DNA of 64,000 nucleotides from the NCBI GenBank assembly GCA_005765155.1, contig VCCP01000002.1, forward strand, positions 3,844,001 to 3,908,000, read 5' to 3'. The translations under genes and the position numbers were made by a program. The notes beneath the pieces were generated by a model, which was given only the letters and a program-made list of their open reading frames with translations, searched no databases and was not told the origin of the DNA. Each line of letters starts with the position of its first letter. Position 1 is the first letter of the stretch. This DNA is from Zelopaecilomyces penicillatus (lineage: Eukaryota > Ascomycota > Sordariomycetes > Hypocreales > Pseudodiploosporaceae). This document shows positions 34,660-47,100 of this stretch, in pieces.

Positions 34660-34702
<43 letters not shown>
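34657..34702. repeat. TTTC tetranucleotide microsatellite
   Basis: About 11 copies of CTTT immediately 3' of the choline-oxidase-like gene, probably in its 3' UTR or just after it. Confidence 0.9.
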
Positions 34703-34704
<2 letters not shown>

Positions 34705-35424
34705 TTTCAGGAATTCCTAGTTCATCCTCCGTCTTTTGTCCTCGTTCTTGCGTCTTTTGGACATAAAAGCTAGGGGAGGTGCTTCCCACCATATCCATTA
34801 TAAAGAACCCACGCGTGTTTCGGCGGGCTGGCTACCCTACGGCACGATACATGTAACTATAGCAAAGAGCCTGGCAGTTTCTCAACTGTCTGAGCAAGGA
34901 TACCAAAATGCATGATGATTATGAAATAGTCCAACAGCCCCCCCCCCCCAAGAAAATGTGCCCCAACTGAATGTGGGGGAAAAGATCCAAGTGTGTGTAT
35001 TGCGTGGTGGTGTTATAAAAGTGCGAATGACATGCTGTCGATGGCCTCTTGGGATATGCATGGCGAGAATCGAAAACTGGCTGGCCGATATCCCGGGCCT
35101 TTGATAATGGGAGGGGGGCCAGCGCGTAGACGGAAAGCTGGGATCGCATCCCGAATATGCATGTCTTGTCGATGGCCCCTACCTGTGCATGCAACACATA
35201 GACACATGCACAGGAAGATCCCCCCTCCCCGGGTACGGGAGCTGTAGATGTGTCAACACGTGTGCCTTGCTGTCGGTCTTCAATACCGTTTGTCTTGTAA
35301 GGACAGGCATTGTGGTCAGCCATCTCAGCCCACCGAGGCCAGGCCGGTCTGAGATCTGCATTGTATATCAGGCGATTGTAAGCTTACTGCTGATGCTGTG
35401 GTCGTGTCATTATTCATGCTGATA

Positions 35425-35442
35425 GCAAGCAAGCAAGCAAGC
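35425..35442. repeat. GCAA tandem repeat
   Basis: Four perfect GCAA copies plus GC in non-coding DNA. Confidence 0.8.
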
Positions 35443-38400
35443 ATTAATGCAGTTTCGGGGCCTGATATTTTGTGGTTTGATGTGTCTGTCTGCCCACTCC
35501 GTAGCATATTGCCAAGGAAATTTTGAGGGAGGAAAAACAGACAATAGTATAATAAAATCTACAAAATATAGGGATTCAACGCTCCAAATGCTTCACATAT
35601 TATTGACAGCATGAACATGACTGAGTGCCATGTTTTCCGAATAGAGGAGTGTATAATACATAGTACCATGTGCTATTGCGGACAGCTTGAACAACGGATG
35701 TCTTCCATCCGTGGCCCGTCCACACATCATGACATTGACAGCCATGGTAGTACTGCTGCGTAGGAATCGGCCATTTCCACCTGACAGGATTTCCTCCTGA
35801 AACCTGCCTCCTTCTCGACAGGCCACCCGAAGCTAACAAAACTAAAGTTCTACGTAGTAAACGGTAGAGCGAATGACAGAGCCCAACACAAAAAACAAGT
35901 GACTGAGTCAAGCCTTACGGACAGACCTCATGCCTGATCAACCTAGTTTACAGACGACGAGATGGCATTGGAAAAGGCGCTGTCGCGCGCGCCCTCATTG
36001 ATTGACTGCCCAAAATGCCGACACCCGAGAAAATGCACTTTTTTTGTTGGTTGGTTTTTTTTAAATCATTAGCCGATGTGCCAAAATGTGAGTCCAGCCT
36101 TCGGTCCCGAGTTTAAGTGGAAAAGTGGACCTTTTTTGTGTGTGAGGGTTCGGAGGGAGGGGGGTCTTATTACTCGGGGAAGGGAACGGACTGGGACTGG
36201 ACTTTGGTCGCTTGTCTCATCCCCCCGGGGGAGGGTTCTTTGTCTTTTTGCCTTGCCTTGCTTTACTTTGACTTTGACCTTGACCTTTGCTGCGCTATGC
36301 TGCTATTCCGGGCCGAGATGACGCTGGGGGAGGAGTGAGCAGCGGGCAGTAAACGTGGCGTAGTCAAAACACGACGCTTTAATCTGTACCTGCGGTAAAA
36401 TGGAGACAATGTTTTTGTTAGTTATTACTGACTGTACTTACTTGCTTACTTACCTGACATGAATGAGGCTACGGAAGGCATTTAGATTTCTGGGTTTCTT
36501 CAGCAGCAGCAGTACAGGGCTTGACGGGCTTGATTTACCCCGAATGAGCAACAAAAAGCGCCGCCAAAGAGATCACTCTGACGTTTTCTAAAAAAGTATC
36601 TGTAGTGTGGTGGTAATTGTACGTAGGTAAGTACAATATCGGCGAACAACAGCCATGCAAATGCAAGTGTTAAAGTTTGAGGGCACGTTTTTTGGTCAGA
36701 ACTTCCACAAAAGGTGGCCAAGCCTTTCACAACCTAAATCTCAATCTCGAAAAGCTGATTGACGGAAAAAATAAAAACAGAAAACGAAAGAGGCGGAAAA
36801 CGAGGCGCCCGCCGTTGTCTGTTCTAACTTCTTGTTTTGTGCCATATTTTTCTCCTAGGATCTTACCTGTCTGACTCTCCATCTCTCTATCTCTCTCTCT
36901 ATGAGAAGGGCTTTGGCGTTGTTTTCCACCAGTAAAAAGGCATAGTGTAGTTGCGGCAGGCGCCCTCGGGGGGGGGGCATGATATGTTAGTGCGGGTAAA
37001 AACAGCGAAAAGGGTATCTCACGCGATTGGATAGAATGAAGAAAGAAGGCGTAGTCAAACAAACTGTGCAACAACTCCTTGGGGAAGTTGATTGCTTGCT
37101 AATACGGAGTGCTGATGCTGGTGCTGGTGCTGCTACTGCTTGTGCCCTTAGGGTGGGATTCCCGGGTGGGGGCTGGCGCCGGGATTTCGGGACGGGCAGC
37201 GGCGAGCGTAAACGGCAACGCTCCCTCTAGCGGCCGGAACTGAGGGCCGAAACGCCCAGCCGGGCTGGTGGGGGGAGGAAGGGGGGGCGTTTGTCAATTC
37301 ACCCTGCTGGTCTCTACCTTGGCCCACCTTTTCCTTTTTGTCTGCCGATTAGTTGTATGTAGGGAACTTACATACGGACTACTAACCAGTAATAAATGTA
37401 CACAGACATCATACTCTCTCACTCTCACTCTCTCTAAACAGAGGGAGACAGCCTGCCACAGCGGCATTTGCCAAGCCTGACGAATCCAGGAGCCAAGATA
37501 CACCACACATATTTGTACTGTTGCTACTACCCGGACTTGTCTTACACAAACTCAGCCATGGCTTTTTTTCCCACTCAGCTATTTAGCATATAAAAAAACA
37601 CAATACGTAGGTGTTACTTTAGGTAGGGCGCATCTTGTGTCTTGATTGAGACAAGAATCGCAAGAAACCTAGATACCGATGGGACAGGGCTGAAAAAAAA
37701 AAAAGGGGACCATGGGCCCGGGAAATGACGATTAGCTGAAGTTTTTTTTTGGTTTGAACTCTTTTTTTTTATGTTATTTTTATTCTATTTCATCTTACGG
37801 TCGAATCGGTTTTATTTTCGGTTTGAGGAGTGACGGACAGCTTGGGCCGAAGTTGCTGATGGGGGGAGGCGTATTAGGTTATCGAGATCCGCATGGGCTG
37901 CGTAATGAAAGTTGGGTAGGTGAAATGATGCCCACATGCCTGCACATGCCAGCACTAATTAATGATCAATAACCCAATACGGAAGCCCTTTGCCCGTTGA
38001 ACTTTTTTTTATTTTCTTAGTTATTTAGTCCTCGACCCTGACTGATGAACTCATCCGGGGGGGGGGGGGGCTCTTTTTTACCCCATGGCCATCGGGATGC
38101 CACGCCTTTTTTCCCCTTCCCTTTGCTTCGCCCCGCCCACCCATCACTGTCTCCTTTTTCACACACCCACACACCCCTCACCCCCTTCCCTTCCTCTTTC
38201 TCTCTCTCTCAAAGCTCTTCCTCCCATATCATCATCATAATCCCCCACCCCTACCGCAAACGCCGCGCTTTTCGGTGGAATCGGGTGTTCGGGGAGCCGT
38301 TTACACTCTATGTCAGTCCCGGGGAAGGGAGGGGTGTATGTGTGTGGGTGTGTGCGATTTGTGTATTATGTAGGTGGGTGTCTGTAGTATGCTGTCTCTG

Positions 38401-38536
38401 ATAACGCGGGTGGAACAGCGGGAGCAATCCAGAACAAACCCTTGGATCGAGAGAATTACACGGGAAAGAAAAAGCGATCCTCTCTGATTCTTGTTTGAGG
38501 GAAAGGGTAGATGGATGGGGAGTGAGGGGAGTGTTT

Positions 38537-38592
38537 GTATGTATGTATGTATGTATGTACGTAGGTAGGTACAGTAGATAGGTAGATAGATA
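38537..38592. repeat. GTAT/GTAG/TAGA compound microsatellite
   Basis: Five copies of GTAT pass into GTAG-type and then TAGA-type units, an imperfect compound tetranucleotide array. Confidence 0.8.
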
Positions 38593-39784
38593 CCTTGTGT
38601 ATGGACATAATGTATGCAGTTTTGTAGTGTGTCGCCATACATACACCTTCCTGCCTGTAGGTATTCGTATACATTATTTTGCCTATATATGATCGGAAGA
38701 GATGGCCTTGTAACCGGACGTCGCGTTATTGGGTGTGGTGGTCTCTGCACAGGCTGGGCTGGCTTGGAACAGGCTTGGGGAGCCGCAAATAACGCCCATT
38801 TGTTTGGCAGTTCGTTTTTGTGTCTCTCTTTTTTGCAAAAAAAGAGACTCACCTCGATTTGTCTCTGCTCCTTTGCTTTCCTCCCATTCTTTGCCTCTTG
38901 TCTACTGGATGTTTGGGTTTGGTTGGTCTTTTGCTTTTCTACTAGTATTTGCATAGCGCCTCAAACCACCACCACAACAACTATCCAATCTTTTGATCTC
39001 TGTCTATATTCCGCCCCCCTCTCTCTTTCTTTTTATTGCTCAATATCTATCAATCGTCTCTTCCAATATCTCGTGTGTGTCTCGGCACCTCCCATTTTGG
39101 AAAAAAAAGAAACCTAGGAAATCCGGCTAAGGAAACGCACCAAAAACGACACTTGCCTCGCCTTGGCACATCTAACACACAAGCTTCCGATAACTTGCAG
39201 GATTAACAAGGTTTCCCAGGGGAGATATCCTACGTTGCCTTTTCGTCCACAAGTGTTCTTTTGCCGCTACTTCCATCAGGTTGCAGCCCGTCCGCTTTGA
39301 TTACCCGAAAGAGGTTGTCTATCTGTTTTCTTCATTTTGGTTCCCCCCACGCAGCAAACTCTGGCACAGTGTCGTTCGGTGACACACGCCCCCCCCCCTA
39401 ACGGCCAGAGAAAGGGAAGAAGAAAAGAAAGAAAAGAAAAAGGGACCACCTGCGGGATGCTGGCATAGTGGAAACCTTCCGGCGCTGCTGCACGCAAACA
39501 ACGCTATAAGCCAGGCAGGAAGACCAAGTCCATCTACGGGCAATCATTACTGTGGTGGGAGCTCTTGGGTTTGGATTTCAGGTCGATACCAAGCCCCCCG
39601 TTGTCAGCCTTTCCAGCGTTGGGGTTACTTGCTTGGTTGGTGGCTATCGATATTATCAGGCCATCCATCGGACTTTTGGGGGTCCCCCAGCGGATACCAC
39701 CCGCAAATCAGCACCGCTAATACACCACTACCACGACCACTACCGCTAACTACCCGACTACCATCGTCACGTACGACGGGGCCA

Positions 39785-42700
39785 ATGAACAGAGTGCAAC
39801 CTGAACCCAGCCGAAGGAGCCTTCAAACGCCTTCCACGCTCCGCAGCATGGAGGCGGCGTCGCCGTGGGCGGCCTTGGCACCGGTTGGTCATGGCAGGCC
39901 ATCTTCAGCAGCTGTAGCGCCAGCTGTAGCGCCAGTCCAAGCACCGCTTACAGGGACTACTACAGGGAACCCTACAGGGACCACAGGGGCCACCACAGTG
40001 ACATGTGCTGGGACAACAACGCCTGTATTAGTGCATCACTATGACATGGACTTGGCTACATGGGACCACGGGCTGCTTGGACAGCATCAGATGCGCCAGA
40101 CATACCACCAAGCGCACCAGAAACGCCAGCATAATCAGTTTGAGAAGCAGCAGCAGCAGCAGCATCCTTCGCTTTATCCTTTTCACTCTCATCATCCTCA
40201 TCATCCTCATCATTCTAACTCCGATTCCCATCTTTTGCTACAGCAGCAGCAGCAGCAACATTACCCGCAACACTACTCTCAGCTTCAACATCATCCACAA
40301 CACCAACACCACCACCAATATCAACACCAGCATCTCCACAACTACACCGGCTTGTCAACGAACCTACCATCATCATCATCACCATCAGCAGCAGCAGCAG
40401 CAAACATGCTGGACAGGCCCGGGGAAGGGGGCAGCAGCACCTCCGTCTGGGGGGATCAGCAGTACCAGGTCTTTGGGGGCGTTGGCGGTGGCAGCGGTGG
40501 TGGTTCGTTAGTTGGCGTTGGTGCTGGTGCTGGTGTTATTGCTGCTGGTGTTGCCGACCCTCCCATTGAGAGCGGTTCCAACACCAGCTCCAACATCGGC
40601 TTTGGCACCGGCAACAACAACACCACCGGCAACAGTTCCAGCGTCTTTGGCTGGTCAGCACCGTCTCCGGCTAACGTGAGCTCGACAGACCATGGCACCA
40701 GGGAGTGGGAGAGCCGGTTTATCGACTCTGACTTGGCCCTGGCTGCCACGGCGCTGCTGACTGAGTCTGCCGATGTGCATGGTCATGCCAATACCAATGC
40801 CAATACAAATGGTAATTCCCATATGAATGTGAATGCCGCCCTGAAGACTCATCTCCAGCCTGAGCTTCATCCCCATCTCCCACCCCACCAACACAAGCGC
40901 CAGAAGCAGAGCCACCTGGATCAACATCAACAGCGTCAGCCTCCTCGATATCAACACCAGCATCAGCATACACAACAGCATATAATACAGCAACAGCAGC
41001 AGCAGCAGCAGCAGCAGCATCAACCGCAGCCAGAAGCCACCACAGAACCTAGCTTACAAACCCGCAAGAGGAGACAGTCACAATCACACTCACAGCAACA
41101 GCAACAGCATCACCACCAACTGACTCACAATACCCGAGCTGTCCTACCCGAGGAGATCCCCTCGCCCGCAATTACCGGCTTTGCAATACCCGCCAGCTAC
41201 AACAAAGAGCCCTACGGCCACTACGACCACTACGACCACAACCTCGCTCCCTGGACCGCACCCGGCTCCAGCGCGTCTAGGCCCAAGACGACACCCACGA
41301 TCGCCGCAAACACCCCTACGGCACTCGCACGGAGTGGCTCGCCCTCGCCGCCGTCTGCCGCTGTCAGCAGTGACACCACCAGAAGCCTACGCCAAGGTGT
41401 GGCCTTGACGACGTCGTCCGCATCCGTCGACACTCTTGACTCGTCTGCTGTTTGTCCCCCGTCTCAGTCTCAGTCTCAGTCATTGCCTCGATCGTTTCCT
41501 CAATCCTTTTCCGAGACCTTGCCTTCTTCTTCCCCTACTTCTCTTTCTTCGTCTCATCTTCAGCACCAGCACCAGCATCAGCATCACCAACTGTCGTCAC
41601 CAGTCTGTAGCTGTGCCTCAGCCACTACTGCTGCTGCTACTGCTCCTGCCCCTGGGTCAGCATCCGCCCCTTGCTCCTGCCCTGCCGCTTCCTCCTCGGC
41701 TAGTCACGCCGCTTCCACGAAAACGACCACAACAACAACTTCAAACTCATCCTCGTCATCAACGGCAACTCCAACCAAACACAAGGGCTTGACATCGTCA
41801 TCGTCTGCCGCCGCCTCCTCCGCTTCTTCAACCATTACGAACTCTTCGTCGACTGTCTCCGTGTCCAGAGCCACCACCGCGCCGTCGACCCCTCGCATGG
41901 ATGTCCTCTCCTTTTGGGGACCGGAGCCCGTTCCGCTCCCCTCGCGCTTTGCTCGCATCAAGCGAAACCTCATAGCTGGCCACGAGGAAGAGCTCCAGGC
42001 CTCCTGGTCTCGTCTAATTACAGCTCTGCGCGCCGAGGTTGACCATATCGAGACGCTTGGGTCTCACCTCATCCCCTCAATCGAGTTTTCCGACATCAAA
42101 GACACCTCCCAGACCGCCCGCTTCAAGCGCGACCTGCGCCGCTACGGCGTCGGTGTCGTCCGCAAGGTTGTCTCTCGCCCCGAGGCCGACTCAGCCATCT
42201 CTGACACCATCCGCTACATTAACGCTCGCCGGAAGGGCACTCATGGCACTGGGCCTATCGTTGAGGCTGTCAATGGTGCTTCCAACGGTACCTCCAACGG
42301 CCATGGCGGGGCCGAAGCTGCCCCGCTACAGGACCCAGCATGCCTCAACCTCTTCTGGACACCGGCCCAGGTTCGTTGCAGGGCACATCCCAATGTCCTC
42401 GCTACTCAGAGCTTCATGATGGGTCTCTGGGAACCTAGCCCAGATGACAGACTATCTACTCAGTTCCCCTGTACTTATGTCGACCGTATACGAATCCATG
42501 GCCTTGATTCTGGCCCCGCCCCTGGGTCCCCTGCAGCTGCCGCTGCCGAAAACGACCCTCAAGCACACACAGATTCCAATCCCGCGAAACCAGAGCATAA
42601 TGGTACTGCAGCAGCTGCACCATCTGTCGAAGACGACTGGATTACGGCTTTACAATCGTCAGCTGGCGTTATCGCTCAGGTCGACAACGGCTCTCTAGAA

Positions 42701-43699
42701 CGCTGGGAACCCGACGGATATCAACGCGCAGGCGCCTATAACCATGTCTTTGACGGTCACTGGGAGGAGTATGATCCTTGGGAGTGTGCTACCCGTGCAT
42801 CGGCTACCATGGATCTCTACAACGGTTACGGCGCGTGTACCATATATCGCATGTTTCAGGGAGTGCTCTCTCTTTCCACTATTGAGCCGGGCATGATCCG
42901 TTTGCTGCCTTCCCCCAAACTTGTCACAGCGTACTACCTTCTGCGGCCCTTTTTCGCCCCCAAGGTGCCTCCCCCAGACTCATCCCCAAGTACCGGCACC
43001 GGCCCTGAATGGGATGCGTACCTAGCAGCCGACAACTGGGAGTTGCAAAAAGATCCAGACACCATCATCCACGGCGCAGTCCCTGGCCATGCTCAGCGTA
43101 TTACTGAACACTGGCATCCACATCTGCATCTACGAGGCAGCATGATCACGCTTCCGACCCTGCAGCCTGGCGACTACATTTTCTGGCACCCGGATCTTGC
43201 CTATCACATCTCCAACAATACCACCGGCCTTACAACTCCTCAAGGGAGCGCACCGAACCCCAGTAGCGACGATGTGAACATGCTGGTCTACATTGCCGCT
43301 GCGCCGCTTACTCAGACAAACGCTTTGTATCTGGCTCGACAACGCAAGTCATTCCAGCGCCGCCATCCACCGCCAGACTTTGACTCTGCAGGCCGCGGCC
43401 CGCCCGCTTTTGATCCCACGGCTGTTGCCGGTGAGAAGGTGATGTCTGATGTCGGAGGCTCGGCTGCCCTGCAGGCAATGGGGCTTGCTCCTCGGGATGT
43501 GGCCGACTCTCGAGCCGCCACTCCTAGCGAAAGGGGCTTTCCCGAAGAGAAGAATAAAGATATTAATGGGATACATATCCTCAATGGGGAAAAGAGCCCA
43601 ACCATGGCCTCAACAAGCTCAGGCTCGGAGACTGATGTCGTTCGTCTTACTAATCAAATACTTTTCCCCGACACAGACATGACGGGCTACTCAGTATGA
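39785..43699 (+). CDS. DUF1479 protein with very long Gln/His/Ser-rich N-terminus
   Basis: One uninterrupted frame; the first ATG is at 39785, giving 1304 aa. Residues 1-700 are low-complexity: CAG/CAA-coded Gln runs, His-Pro-His and His-Gln repeats, Gly-rich, Ser-rich and Thr-rich tracts. It looks disordered, with a basic patch (RKRRQSQS). From about residue 705 (MDVLSFWGPEPVPLPSRF, ATG 41897) a DUF1479 domain starts. It contains KRNLIAGHEEELQASW, IEFSDIKD, GVGVVRKVVSR, FQGVLSLSTIEPGMIRLLP and EHWHPHLHLRGS, then WHPDLAYHI. DUF1479 proteins are cupin-fold, Fe(II)/2-oxoglutarate-oxygenase-like enzymes, usually 400-500 aa and without such an extension. The substrate is unknown. Translation could also begin at 41897 (600 aa), with the upstream part as leader or a separate gene. 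The domain call is good; the N-terminal gene model is uncertain. Confidence 0.75.
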   Translation: MNRVQPEPSRRSLQTPSTLRSMEAASPWAALAPVGHGRPSSAAVAPAVAPVQAPLTGTTTGNPTGTTGATTVTCAGTTTPVLVHHYDMDLATWDHGLLGQHQMRQTYHQAHQKRQHNQFEKQQQQQHPSLYPFHSHHPHHPHHSNSDSHLLLQQQQQQHYPQHYSQLQHHPQHQHHHQYQHQHLHNYTGLSTNLPSSSSPSAAAAANMLDRPGEGGSSTSVWGDQQYQVFGGVGGGSGGGSLVGVGAGAGVIAAGVADPPIESGSNTSSNIGFGTGNNNTTGNSSSVFGWSAPSPANVSSTDHGTREWESRFIDSDLALAATALLTESADVHGHANTNANTNGNSHMNVNAALKTHLQPELHPHLPPHQHKRQKQSHLDQHQQRQPPRYQHQHQHTQQHIIQQQQQQQQQQHQPQPEATTEPSLQTRKRRQSQSHSQQQQQHHHQLTHNTRAVLPEEIPSPAITGFAIPASYNKEPYGHYDHYDHNLAPWTAPGSSASRPKTTPTIAANTPTALARSGSPSPPSAAVSSDTTRSLRQGVALTTSSASVDTLDSSAVCPPSQSQSQSLPRSFPQSFSETLPSSSPTSLSSSHLQHQHQHQHHQLSSPVCSCASATTAAATAPAPGSASAPCSCPAASSSASHAASTKTTTTTTSNSSSSSTATPTKHKGLTSSSSAAASSASSTITNSSSTVSVSRATTAPSTPRMDVLSFWGPEPVPLPSRFARIKRNLIAGHEEELQASWSRLITALRAEVDHIETLGSHLIPSIEFSDIKDTSQTARFKRDLRRYGVGVVRKVVSRPEADSAISDTIRYINARRKGTHGTGPIVEAVNGASNGTSNGHGGAEAAPLQDPACLNLFWTPAQVRCRAHPNVLATQSFMMGLWEPSPDDRLSTQFPCTYVDRIRIHGLDSGPAPGSPAAAAAENDPQAHTDSNPAKPEHNGTAAAAPSVEDDWITALQSSAGVIAQVDNGSLERWEPDGYQRAGAYNHVFDGHWEEYDPWECATRASATMDLYNGYGACTIYRMFQGVLSLSTIEPGMIRLLPSPKLVTAYYLLRPFFAPKVPPPDSSPSTGTGPEWDAYLAADNWELQKDPDTIIHGAVPGHAQRITEHWHPHLHLRGSMITLPTLQPGDYIFWHPDLAYHISNNTTGLTTPQGSAPNPSSDDVNMLVYIAAAPLTQTNALYLARQRKSFQRRHPPPDFDSAGRGPPAFDPTAVAGEKVMSDVGGSAALQAMGLAPRDVADSRAATPSERGFPEEKNKDINGIHILNGEKSPTMASTSSGSETDVVRLTNQILFPDTDMTGYSV

Positions 43700-44145
43700 G
43701 CCGTGAGGGGAACCTTATAGAAGGGGGATAAACATCCATATCGGATTTCTACCTCTTACTTCACTTCTATTTTTTATCCCATGTATATATGCAAAAGAGC
43801 TGATGTCAGCCATGATGAATTGTTTTTGTTTTTGTTTATGAGGGTGGGTATACTTTTTGTGTTTTGAGCCACGCGTTATCTGCATTCGGACGTATGGAGG
43901 GGGGGGGGGGTTCACATCAAATATTGACGTTTGTATGGATACACGTCTTTTATTCGCGACCAAGCGACATATGTGTATATAAAGTCAATAACTAAACAAA
44001 ACTAGCCTTTGCTACATATGGAAAGGAAAAATGAAAACATTTTAAAATACACCGATGCATCTAAATAATTACCTCCTTGACGCCTGGCGATACGCGAATT
44101 GACATGATGGGGAAAGTATGTAAAGTATATAAAAGGTCTCATTCC
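43700..44145. other. Convergent intergenic region
   Basis: The spacer between the ends of the DUF1479 gene (plus) and the NRPS gene (minus). It contains a G11 tract at about 43900 and AT-rich 3' UTR sequence; no gene seen. Confidence 0.45.
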
Positions 44146-47100
44146 TCACTCGTTTGCAATCCTCACTTCATCCAGGTAGGTTACAATCCGGTCAACTAGT
44201 GTAACGGCCCCATTCTCGGATATGCATTTTTGTGATCCAAATACGCCAATATCCAGACCATGGCCCTTGATTGAGGCTTCAATGTCAAGTGCAGGCTATT
44301 TCAGATATGTTAGGAAATGAACTAGTGAAGAGGAAAAAGGCGGTAAAAAAACCCAATAAATGAAACTTACAGGAAATGCATGTCGTACGACGTTGTCTTG
44401 GATCCATGACTCGCTCAGGAGACTCAGAGCCCCTGTGTCTTTAGCAAGATCAACAACATCAGGCGACGCCTGCTCAAGTGGTACTCCTCCTTTGTGTTCC
44501 GCGGGAGGTACTAATGTCAATGCTGGGCGTTGTTGCTGTTGTTTCGGATGAACCTGACCCGATGCCTCACTTGGAATTGGGGCTGCGTCCGCACTGAGTT
44601 GCTGGTCTTGGTCTTCAAACAATGTGAGAAAGTTGACAAAAGAAGTGACTTTGACGCCTGTCCAGGCCGCGACTTCCCAGAGTCCAGCGTCTGCACGGCC
44701 TTGCGAGCTAATGGCATGAATGTCTTGTTGGATATCTTTAGCAACCTCGATGAGGCTGGCGTGAGATGATGCTGGCGATCTGACTATCAGTGGGACCAGA
44801 TTCAGAGTAGGGTATGTTAGTGGGAGGGACTCATTGCCGGCCCTGTTTGCTAGATAGATTCCGAATACAACACTACTGTCGTCTTCTTCTTCTTTTTCTT
44901 CTTCTTTTTTTCCCACTTCATCTACATCTTCATCTAGCAGACTGCTGGCCTCACGTCTTTCTGCGATGAGAGCCCTGGAATACGCTGCGAAGAACAAGGC
45001 CTGGATGCTAACGCCGTTTTGGGCGGCGACTCGACGGAGGCGCGTTGCATCAAGAGCACATCTTTTTAGATATGACGCCCGACCTGTTTTCTCCACTGTT
45101 AGTGGCGCTTCATTTGGAATCATTGGACGGTAGCCGCGTAGGTACTCCAGCCAAAAGGCCTTCCTGACTCGCCGTGCATTTTGCTCGGTTGGCCGTATCA
45201 CATGCTGGCCCCACGCGCGCTGGATGATGTCGCGGTTGTGGGCAACATGAGCATCCCTGCCATCAGCTAGCAGCTTTTCGAAGCGGCGCATTATCTCTGG
45301 GAAACTGACGCCATCATACAAAGCATGATGTATCCTGAGTCGAATGAGCAGCCGCCGTTGCTCGTCATCTTCCTCAATTGCTGCTTCAAAGTGTACCAAG
45401 GGCCGTAGGGCCGGGTTGTCCCCGTCGACACGCTCCCTGCGAAGAGTGACCTGTATAAACGGCGTCTCAGTGGAGCGAGTGGCTATGAAACATGTGCGCA
45501 AAATTGGCGTTTGAGCGACAAGAGCGTCCCAAGCCGTATGAGCCTGTTCTACTGTCCTGGAGGCCCAATTGATCGCATACTGGAATTCGGGAAAGAAGAC
45601 GGATCCTTGTTCATTTTGCCAAGCGCTCAGCATGTAGACCTGCATTGGCAGCGCAGGCAAAACCAACTCCACGTCGTCTCTTCGGGAGATGTTGTGCGCC
45701 TCTAAAAGATCATCTATGGCAATGTCCTGAGGAGCCTGCCAACCTGCTAGCACCTTGTCTGAGCGTTCTTGGCGGTAGTGGGCTTGGCTCGCAAGCTTTG
45801 CCATTTGGGTGATGCTGGTCGCCCTGACTAAATCGTGTGGCTTTAGTTGGACGCCCTCTTTTCTCAGCAGCGACGAAACCTTGATGGCGCTAATTGAGTC
45901 GAGACCTAAGTGGTACAAACAGTTTGATGCTTTGATGGCTTCAACGGGGATGCTCGAGACGTGGCTGAGCATCGTTCGAATGGTGAGCATTGTTGGCTCC
46001 CAGTCCACAGCATCGTCTCCGGAGCTCGAGATAGCGTTGTCAACGGTGGTGGCGGCGCTTGCTGTGCCGTCGTTTTTGACACGGATACACGGAAGCCCGC
46101 ATATTGAGACGCCTGCGCCCTGAAACGTCAACACATCGGTCGCCACGGAGCCGATGATGAGCTTTAACACCTGGTCAAGATCCCGTAATAACTCCAACGC
46201 TCCGGCTTCCGCGCAAACGCGTTCTTGACAGGCAGACCGCCAAACGAGGCTGTCTTTTACAGTCTCAGCCTCAATGCAAACAGGGTACTCGACGGCGGAC
46301 TTTCCATTGACTGAGCTGAGCAGTTGACGAGATGATACGCGAGCCGCTGATTTCTGCATCATGAAGAGTGAATTGAACAGCTCGGTGCCGGGAAGCTGGG
46401 CCGACGCCAAAGCTTTATGCAAAGGGAATGCCTGGTGGTCACGAATATCCACCATACTCGATTCTAGATATGCCAAGAAGGCTGCAATTGATCCATGCAA
46501 GATGCAGCGGAGCGGGATGGTATTCATAGTAGGGAACATCAATTCTTCAGATGCCTCGAAATCCCGCCCGGAAAGAACAACGCCAAAGCAGACATCCAGG
46601 CTCTTGGTGCGATGCGCAAGCACCATGGCCCAGCATGCTTGACATAGCACCTGTAGACTGATTTTCTGGCTTTTGCAAAATTCCGATAGTTTTTGGGAAG
46701 AAATCATAGAATGAATCTCTTGCCTGTACACGACATCAAAGGGCTCTGGTACTGTCTTGGCCGCGTTCTCGGATATGAGAGTTGGCGAGACGCCGCTCAA
46801 GTAGTCAGCCCAAAACAAATTGGCATCATCGGTGTTGCATGCCAACAGTCTTCGCAAGAAGAACTCTGCAGGTATCCTTGAGCCCAGCTCTCCATCGTAT
46901 GCGGCCGCCAAGTCTCGATACATGAGATCAAGGGACCATCCATCATACAAAGCATGCGCGATCGAAACGAGAATCAGCGTGCGATATCCACAGGACACAA
47001 ATGTAAGCTGAAAAAGTGCATCTGCAGCCTTTCCCTCCATAGCCTTCCATTTAGCGTGTTGTATGAGGTCTTCCGATGCCTCTAATGAATCTGCTGCTTG

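Larger units (their letters stand above)
34578..39784. other. Long intergenic region, 5.2 kb, simple-sequence-rich
   Basis: No gene supported. It is rich in simple repeats (TTTC, GCAA, GTAT), homopolymers (C9 near 34940; G12 near 38058) and long CT-rich stretches, mainly 38,100-39,130. The CT-rich half may be the promoter and a long 5' UTR of the following Gln-rich/DUF1479 gene. Frames such as 38313-38954 (minus) run through the repeats and show no domain. Confidence 0.4.

Noticed and set aside
34343..34798. 151-codon minus-strand frame with Lys/Glu repeats
   Set aside because: It is produced by the TTTC microsatellite and overlaps the end of the GMC oxidoreductase gene.
38313..38954. 213-codon minus-strand frame
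   Set aside because: Low complexity derived from tetranucleotide repeats; no domain.
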